From Oreohelix idahoensis (Eukaryota; Mollusca; Gastropoda; Stylommatophora; Oreohelicidae), in NCBI GenBank assembly GCA_024509875.1, contig JAMPIV010019104.1, positions 1-64,000 on the forward strand: a stretch of DNA of 64,000 bases, read 5' to 3'. Positions 59,084 to 64,000 of the stretch are shown piece by piece. Position 1 is the stretch's first letter. Every line of letters begins with the position of its first letter. The position numbers and the translations under genes are program-made. A model generated the notes under the pieces. The model worked only from the letters and a program-made list of their open reading frames with translations. It made no database searches and had not been told where the DNA came from.

Positions 59084-61102
59084 TGTGGTGAAGTGGGATG
59101 TTATAAATACTTATAGGGAACTTAGTGTACTGACTGAGATCAGCTGTGAAGGTATCTATATCTATTAAGAGTAGTGTATTATAGATAACCTTACTTGCTA
59201 CCACATATCTATATATCTCAGTCAGAATTATTCTGGAATAGTGTGATGCTACGTTATGTGTCTAGGGTATGTGTATGATGAAGTGTAAGTCACAACAACA
59301 GACAGATAAACAATTTAATTTAATCCACTACTCTTGACAACACTGTGACACTCACATACATATAACACTCTACAAAGATATCTTAAAAGAGTCACTGATA
59401 AACTTTCGAATAACAATATGTATTCATTACTGGCATGAATGAATATGTGTCCTGATTCAACTACAAGGGAACCAGGAATCACAATCAATTTAAATTACAA
59501 GTTATGTACAGAATGTATTTAATATGAATATTGTAGTGACATATATTATTACAAATGTTCTATGTGTGTCAGTTGTGTAGTAGTAAAATGAGGTAATACT
59601 GGTTTTGTTTTGTTCAAGCTCTGTTGGTATTTGTCATCATGACTTCAATAGTTTGTCTTTAGGGACCAGTATTTGAGATGTTCAAAGTTCCTGATTTTAA
59701 GACAAGTAAATTCCCCTCTGAATAGTATTTTTATAAAGTTATTTCAAGATGAGGGGACATAATGTTGAGCTCAGCTGGCCAACTCTGCTTATCTTGAGTG
59801 ATGGCGGCAGGAAGGGACTCCTCTGCTCGAATTCTCCTATGGGCTCAGGAGACACCTCACTGATAGCTAAAAGGACCAAGGAGTATGCTGTCCGACTCTG
59901 GATTCAGCAAATCTCTGACCAGATGCTGCTCAGTACCATCAAGACCACTGTCCCACAATTCATACGAATAACACAGATACGTTGATTAGCAATGAATTCT
60001 GGCACAAACTGGCACAAATCTCCATCTGCTTATCTTCCAGGCTTTTATTGAGCCAAATATAAGCTGGCTTCAACGCACTGATGCTTTATCAAGTGTATTT
60101 AAACAAGTGGTTTCGAACTAACGCTCCCAAGTGTGTATATCAGCGAGTCTGACCAATGAGCCACGTTTCGACAAGTGTTTGAAAAAAATGTTATCTTTTC
60201 CCGTTTCCCCTAACAACCAAGATAGTATTTATAGCCCGACCAATCGTGGTTAGGCTTTCATTTGTTGCGCTCCAATCAATTTGGAGTTTACATGGTAGGC
60301 TATTTATGTAACGTAAGGTTTTTTTCAAACACGTTATAAAAAATTTTATGAGCAGAAATGATTTCATGCTGTCAGGCAGCCTCACTATTTTATTTTGGGT
60401 ATAATTTATTTATTCCTGGACTATTTGCGTAACGTTTTACATATTATTTGTCAGCAAGCCCTAAGGAACCCAAAAATACTAATTTAAAGGAGCTACGTGG
60501 CTGCGTTCAAAATATGCAATTTCTTCTACCTCCTGTTCCGAAGATGTGCTGTCTGGGTACTGTTATGTGTTCAAACGTAAACCCATCTAATGTTGTCTTT
60601 TCTAATAAGAGTCTGTTATGATTTATAAACCTAACTCTGGGAAAGGGTAGTGTATTTTATCACTGTCCGTCTGAAAAAGTTAGTGCTTGTAGACTTACAC
60701 GCGTGATGCCAGCATTTGTATATCGCGCGTCGCGGGTTGCATGCGTTCCTGATTTTCAGCCCTCCCCTCTCGCTATCCTTTTGTCCATCTGTTCGTTCGT
60801 TTTGGTAACGCAATATAATTAATGTTAGGATTAATTTAGGTCATTACGCAGTACGTCTCAATGTTTTTCTTAGAAATGCAGCACACGTTTCATTGAAGAA
60901 AGCGGGTATAATACAGTAAGCTTTTACTATCAACGTGAAAGCGTTACAATTTGCAGACGAAGCAGAAAACAAGGGGGATTTCGAGTACATTCTTTGTGAC
61001 AGCACTGTCATTTTCCCATTGCTCTTCTCTTTATTAATTTTATTTGTTAGGCTTCATATTTACCTAATAATTTATATATGTGGATTAGAATATTTCATGA
61101 CA
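59084..61102 (-). repeat. Gyp4 3' LTR
   Basis: In element orientation it starts TGTCATGAAATATTC and ends CACCACAACA-like at 59084. It aligns piecewise with the Gyp3 LTR (for example ACTGACTGAGATCAGCTGTG at 59130-59149) but is shorter, 2,019 against 2,433 bp, and clearly diverged. The ends were set by the polypurine tract and by similarity to the Gyp3 termini. Confidence 0.85.
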
Positions 61103-61120
61103 CCTCCCCTCTTAAAACAG
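61103..61120 (-). other. Gyp4 polypurine tract
   Basis: TTTTAAGAGGGGAGG (element strand) abuts the LTR start. Confidence 0.75.
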
Positions 61121-61169
61121 ACATTATATGTCAGTCCTTTATTCTATATACACATATAGAAATTTATTA

Positions 61170-62438
61170 TTATTTCTGGGGTTTACGGTGATTCTCATCA
61201 CACGGATGGCGGCTTAAAAAATCAGCTCCCAAATTGGTTTTTCCAGATATATACTCAATGCTAAAATTATATGGAGCCAGAAGCAAAGACCATCGGAGTA
61301 ACCTAGAGTTCTCATGCTTAGCCTGTGCTAAAAACGATAAAGGTTTGTGGTCAGTTTGCAACTTAAATGCCTTCCCATATAGATAAATATTGAATTTCTT
61401 TATTGCCCATATTACTGCAAGACATTCTTTTTCGCTAGTTGAGTAGTTGATTTCAGCTTTATTCAACTTTCTGCTAGCATATGCCACTGGGCTTAATTCC
61501 CCATCCAATGCATCTGATTTCTGTAGTAAAGTTGCACCTAACCCAATATTACTTGCATCCGTCCTTACTATGAATTCTTGACTTAAGTCAGGTAATTTCA
61601 AAATGGGTTTACTTGTGAGCTTTTCCTTCAATTCTTGGTAAGTCATTTCACATTGTGGTGTCCATGTAATGCGATCTGGAAGTCCTTTACGTGTCAATTC
61701 CGTTAAAGGTGCACATATGGAATTAAAGTTTTTGATATACTTCTGGTAGAAACCACATAATGAGACAAAGGATCTCACGTCCTTCTTGGTTTGTGGTCTC
61801 GGGGCTTTCTGTAGTTTCTCTAAATTCTTTGGGTCAGGGGTCATGTTTCCCTGATAAACTGTGTGTCCCAAAAATTCCAATTCTTTACATCCAACGCAAC
61901 ATTTGGTTGGTCGGGCTGTTAAATTTGCTTCCCTAAGTCGATCAAACAGCATGTTCAGAGAGTCAATGTGTTCCTCAAATGTTTCTGTTGCTATAAGGAT
62001 ATCATCCATAAAATTTGTTATACAGGGATTATTCAGAGGATCCAATAATTTTCTCATCATTCTAGAGAAGACACTAGGCGCATTCTTCAATCCAAATGGC
62101 AATCTATTAAACTCATAGTGTCCTTCTGAGGTACTAAAAGCTAGGTATGGTCTAACCTCAGGCTTTACTGGAATCTGATAGTATCCTTTACTCAGATCCA
62201 CTTTTGAGAAATATTTAGCTTTATTTAGTCTGGCAAACAGCTGATTTGTATCCAGCAATGGATCCACCTGTCCTTCTGTAATAGCATTCAGTCTCCTGTA
62301 ATCTATACAGAGTCTATGTTCTCCAGAGGGCTTCCTTAAGAGTACAACACCGGAACTATACGAAGATTCACTGTGCGAAATAATTCCTTCCTTCAATAGA
62401 TAGTCTATCTCTTCCTTCAAAGCTTTTTTCCTTAGCAA
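61170..62438 (-). CDS. pol: Gyp4 reverse transcriptase-RNase H
   Basis: An intact frame of about 420 residues. RT motifs in order: GVVLLRKPSGEHRLCIDYRR, FSKVDLSKGYYQIPV (palm Asp), LPFGLKNAPSVFSRMM, and the catalytic FMDD box, with Met in place of the more usual Ile or Val. Connection domain: TKKDVRSFVSLCGFYQKYI. RNase H: FIVRTDASNIGLG (Asp), STSEKECLAVIWA (Glu), LQTDHKPL (Asp) and NLGADFLSRHP (Asp), all catalytic acids present. The true start is upstream in the integrase frame: a one-base shift in an A/T run near 62425-62435 separates them. No other damage is visible, so the enzyme could be active if translated. Confidence 0.93.
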   Translation of the reverse strand: MLRKKALKEEIDYLLKEGIISHSESSYSSGVVLLRKPSGEHRLCIDYRRLNAITEGQVDPLLDTNQLFARLNKAKYFSKVDLSKGYYQIPVKPEVRPYLAFSTSEGHYEFNRLPFGLKNAPSVFSRMMRKLLDPLNNPCITNFMDDILIATETFEEHIDSLNMLFDRLREANLTARPTKCCVGCKELEFLGHTVYQGNMTPDPKNLEKLQKAPRPQTKKDVRSFVSLCGFYQKYIKNFNSICAPLTELTRKGLPDRITWTPQCEMTYQELKEKLTSKPILKLPDLSQEFIVRTDASNIGLGATLLQKSDALDGELSPVAYASRKLNKAEINYSTSEKECLAVIWAIKKFNIYLYGKAFKLQTDHKPLSFLAQAKHENSRLLRWSLLLAPYNFSIEYISGKTNLGADFLSRHPCDENHRKPQK

Positions 62439-63090
62439 ACGGAATCGAATATGGTTTCATACAGACAGGTGTGGAGTCTATGAGTTTCATATCATATTCC
62501 AATAGGTTTGTATGCCCTGGTCGGTCTGTTAACACCTCTGCATGATTATTTAGAACCTGTTGCACTCTCTCTTTCTGAGTTTTCGTTAAATGTGTACTGA
62601 TTTTCACCTGTGCTGCTGTCTCACAGGGGTGTAATGGATATTCAAATGATGAAAGTGGTTCCTTTTTCATCTCCATGGCGATGGACAAGGTCAACAAGTG
62701 TGTCTCTTCCTGATGTTCTCTTTCCAAATATTTCTTCAGGAGATTCACATGATAATTTTTTTCTTTCCCCTTCTTATCTATCTTATAATTTGTTCTAGAC
62801 ACCTTCTCTAGAACTGTATATGGACCCTGCCATCCAATTTGTAACTTATTCTGACTCCCGGGCAAAAGAAGCAGTACCTTCTCTCCCACAGCCAAATTTC
62901 TGTCTTTCGCCTTCCTGTTATAATAGGCAGCATGTTTCTTCCTGGCTTGTTTCAAATTTTCATTGGCAAGTTTCCAGCCAGTTTTCAACCGAGTGGTTAG
63001 CTCATTCACATATTGGTATGAAGATGTAATGTTTTCCTCTGCCTTTTCATCAGTCCACGTTCTTAACAAAGCTACATATGGACCTTTAAT
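62400..63090 (-). pseudogene. pol: Gyp4 integrase C-terminal domain and RT N-terminus
   Basis: The frame starts within the family sequence LLRTWTDEKAEENITSSYQY, continues through the GPY/F module (IGWQGPYTVLEKVSRTNYKI) and HVNLLKKYLERE, and enters RT at VLTDRPGHTNLLEYDMKLID. It leaves frame near 62430. It is almost identical to residues 415-555 of the Gyp3 polyprotein, which proves the shared family. The catalytic DD35E is not part of it. Confidence 0.92.
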
Positions 63091-63640
63091 TGTGTGGACC
63101 TATTTGTCCATGCACCGGTATGGTCTCTTCCACTTGAAGCTTTATAGTGATGATTTTTCCTCCCAGAATTATCATTCACAAAACGACCGCTACCAATTTT
63201 TCTTTTGGGGCTTTCTCCCCTCTTAAAATTCTTGATGAGAGATTTCCTCTCTACATCTTCTTCCTCCAGTTTGTGTAAGTCCGATTGAGGGATTTTCGGC
63301 TTATCCTGGGGTAAGACATCTTTTTGCACTCTCCGCATAGTGGCCATTGTAAAACAGTTAAGTGAAGCTTGTCCGTGAAAAGGGGCTTCCCATTCCATTT
63401 GGTCCACTTTATCAAATCTATATTTCTTTCTATTATCAGGCCTAATTTTGCCCCGTGGCGTGTCCAGGTCCTGATCCATGTTCCCACTGGTGGGTGTTCC
63501 CTCATGTGCTATGCTACACCTTTCTACAAAATTCTCAATGTCCCATCTTGCTTTGGGCCAATAATAATTGTGAGCCACCTTTTGAATGAGGGTACCTATT
63601 TTCTCATGGTCCCCATCTGGTTTCACATGTAGGCTCCTTA
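63091..63640 (-). pseudogene. Foreign block in place of the Gyp4 integrase core
   Basis: The open frame (289 residues, 63941-63072) matches Gyp3 up to KRYRTE, then diverges. Next is a zinc-module-like stretch (LHVKPDGDHEKIGTL, HNYYWPKARWDIENFVERCS), similar in type to gypsy HHCC modules but from another lineage and lacking the last Cys. About 135 residues follow that match no integrase (for example DTPRGKIRPDNRKKYRFDKV, SGRKNHHYKASSGRDHTGAW). Family sequence resumes out of frame near 63090. The origin is unknown: recombination with another element or capture of host sequence are both possible. Confidence 0.65.
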
Positions 63641-64000
63641 TTAATTCTGTCCTGTATCTTTTTGGAAGAACCAGCTGTCCGTGACCATGGGATCTAGTTC
63701 CGGCCTTCCTATACATCAACTTGTTTTTCATGTAAAAATCTCCCTTGCCTGGAGTTGTATGACAAGTTGACAATTTTCTGAAACAAGGCTTGAGTGTTTT
63801 ATCCCCAGCCTGTGCCTTCCTCATCTCTTCTGGAGTGGTATCTAACATAATATCCTCCTCCTGTCTTGAGGTCGACCTGACCTGAAGGGTTGCCATATAC
63901 ACAGGTTTCCTTCTGCACCGGTCAGTGTCATGATTGTCCATCTGACAATTTTTACACCACCTTTTTCCTTGGTTGAAAGATTTTCTTTCATCATATTTCT
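63641..64000 (-). pseudogene. gag: Gyp4 Gag knuckle fused to integrase linker
   Basis: From the right edge the minus strand encodes a Ser/Lys-rich tail, a CCHC knuckle (CKNCQMDNHDTDRC) and then, after RRKP, the linker VYMATLQVRSTSRQEED, which in Gyp3 lies after the protease. The whole protease is therefore missing by a clean in-frame deletion. Residues 30-95 (TPEEMRKAQAGDKTLKPCFR) are close to Gyp3. Confidence 0.85.

Larger units (their letters stand above)
59084..64000 (-). mobile_element. Gyp4: Gmr1-like gypsy element lacking integrase core (partial)
   Basis: A minus-strand element of the Gyp3 family, running past the right edge. Present are the 3' LTR (59084-61102), polypurine tract, intact RT-RNase H frame, integrase C-terminus with GPY/F, a foreign block where the integrase zinc module and core should be, a linker, and the CCHC knuckle end of Gag near 63910-63990. 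The protease is deleted between knuckle and linker. Integrase lies upstream of RT. The 5' LTR is beyond the window, so age and target duplication cannot be judged. Confidence 0.92.

Overview
This is a 64 kb stretch of animal nuclear DNA made almost entirely of transposable elements. It holds LTR retrotransposons, several non-LTR (RTE-like and RNase H-bearing) families, hAT, Tc1 and Tigger DNA transposons, a processed EF-1alpha pseudogene, poly-C tracts and TA microsatellites. No intact host gene, tRNA or rRNA gene was found. The EF-1alpha C-terminus is animal-like. The repeat mix suggests an invertebrate, perhaps a lophotrochozoan such as a mollusc, but the phylum is inference.

Layout. 1-2962: mostly unassigned DNA with a poly-C tract and a broken LINE reverse transcriptase fragment (minus strand). 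2968-12301: a complete Ty3/gypsy element on the minus strand (here 'Gyp1'), with 1081-bp TG...CA LTRs that differ at one position I could find and a 5-bp CTTGG target duplication. 12307-14102: unassigned, with a TA microsatellite. 14103-17742: a deleted plus-strand gypsy copy ('Gyp5') abutting an LTR-like block that carries a hAT insertion with an 8-bp target duplication. 18907-34674: minus-strand gypsy fragments (RNase H, RT and integrase end at the left; Gag and protease at the right). They are split by a 7.9-kb plus-strand LTR element (21444-29336) that encodes a coiled-coil protein and no recognisable polymerase. 34888-37296: an RTE-like LINE cut by a Tc1-like transposon. 37389-48938: a nest in which a twin-primed LINE received a gypsy element ('Gyp3', 37843-48450) and the Gyp3 3' LTR then received a Tigger transposon. 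49269-57433: U2-snRNA-headed short repeats, an RNase H LINE tail, EF-1alpha retrocopies and RTE 3' ends. 59084-64000: a second gypsy element of the Gyp3 family ('Gyp4', minus strand), running off the window.

The main biological point is pol order. In Gyp1, Gyp3 and Gyp4 the integrase lies upstream of reverse transcriptase (Gag-PR-INT-RT-RNase H). This is the copia-like order known for Gmr1-type Ty3/gypsy elements. The Gag capsid of Gyp3 looks like the vertebrate SCAN domain, whose origin has been traced to this lineage. Gyp3 has lost RT but keeps protease and integrase; Gyp4 has lost protease and the integrase core but keeps RT-RNase H. The two neighbours therefore have complementary gene sets.

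Most coding regions are broken by stops or frameshifts, so the window reads as a young, nested repeat graveyard. The best candidates for something undescribed are the polymerase-less coiled-coil LTR element with hairpin-rich LTRs, the U2-headed short repeat and the complementary Gyp3/Gyp4 pair.
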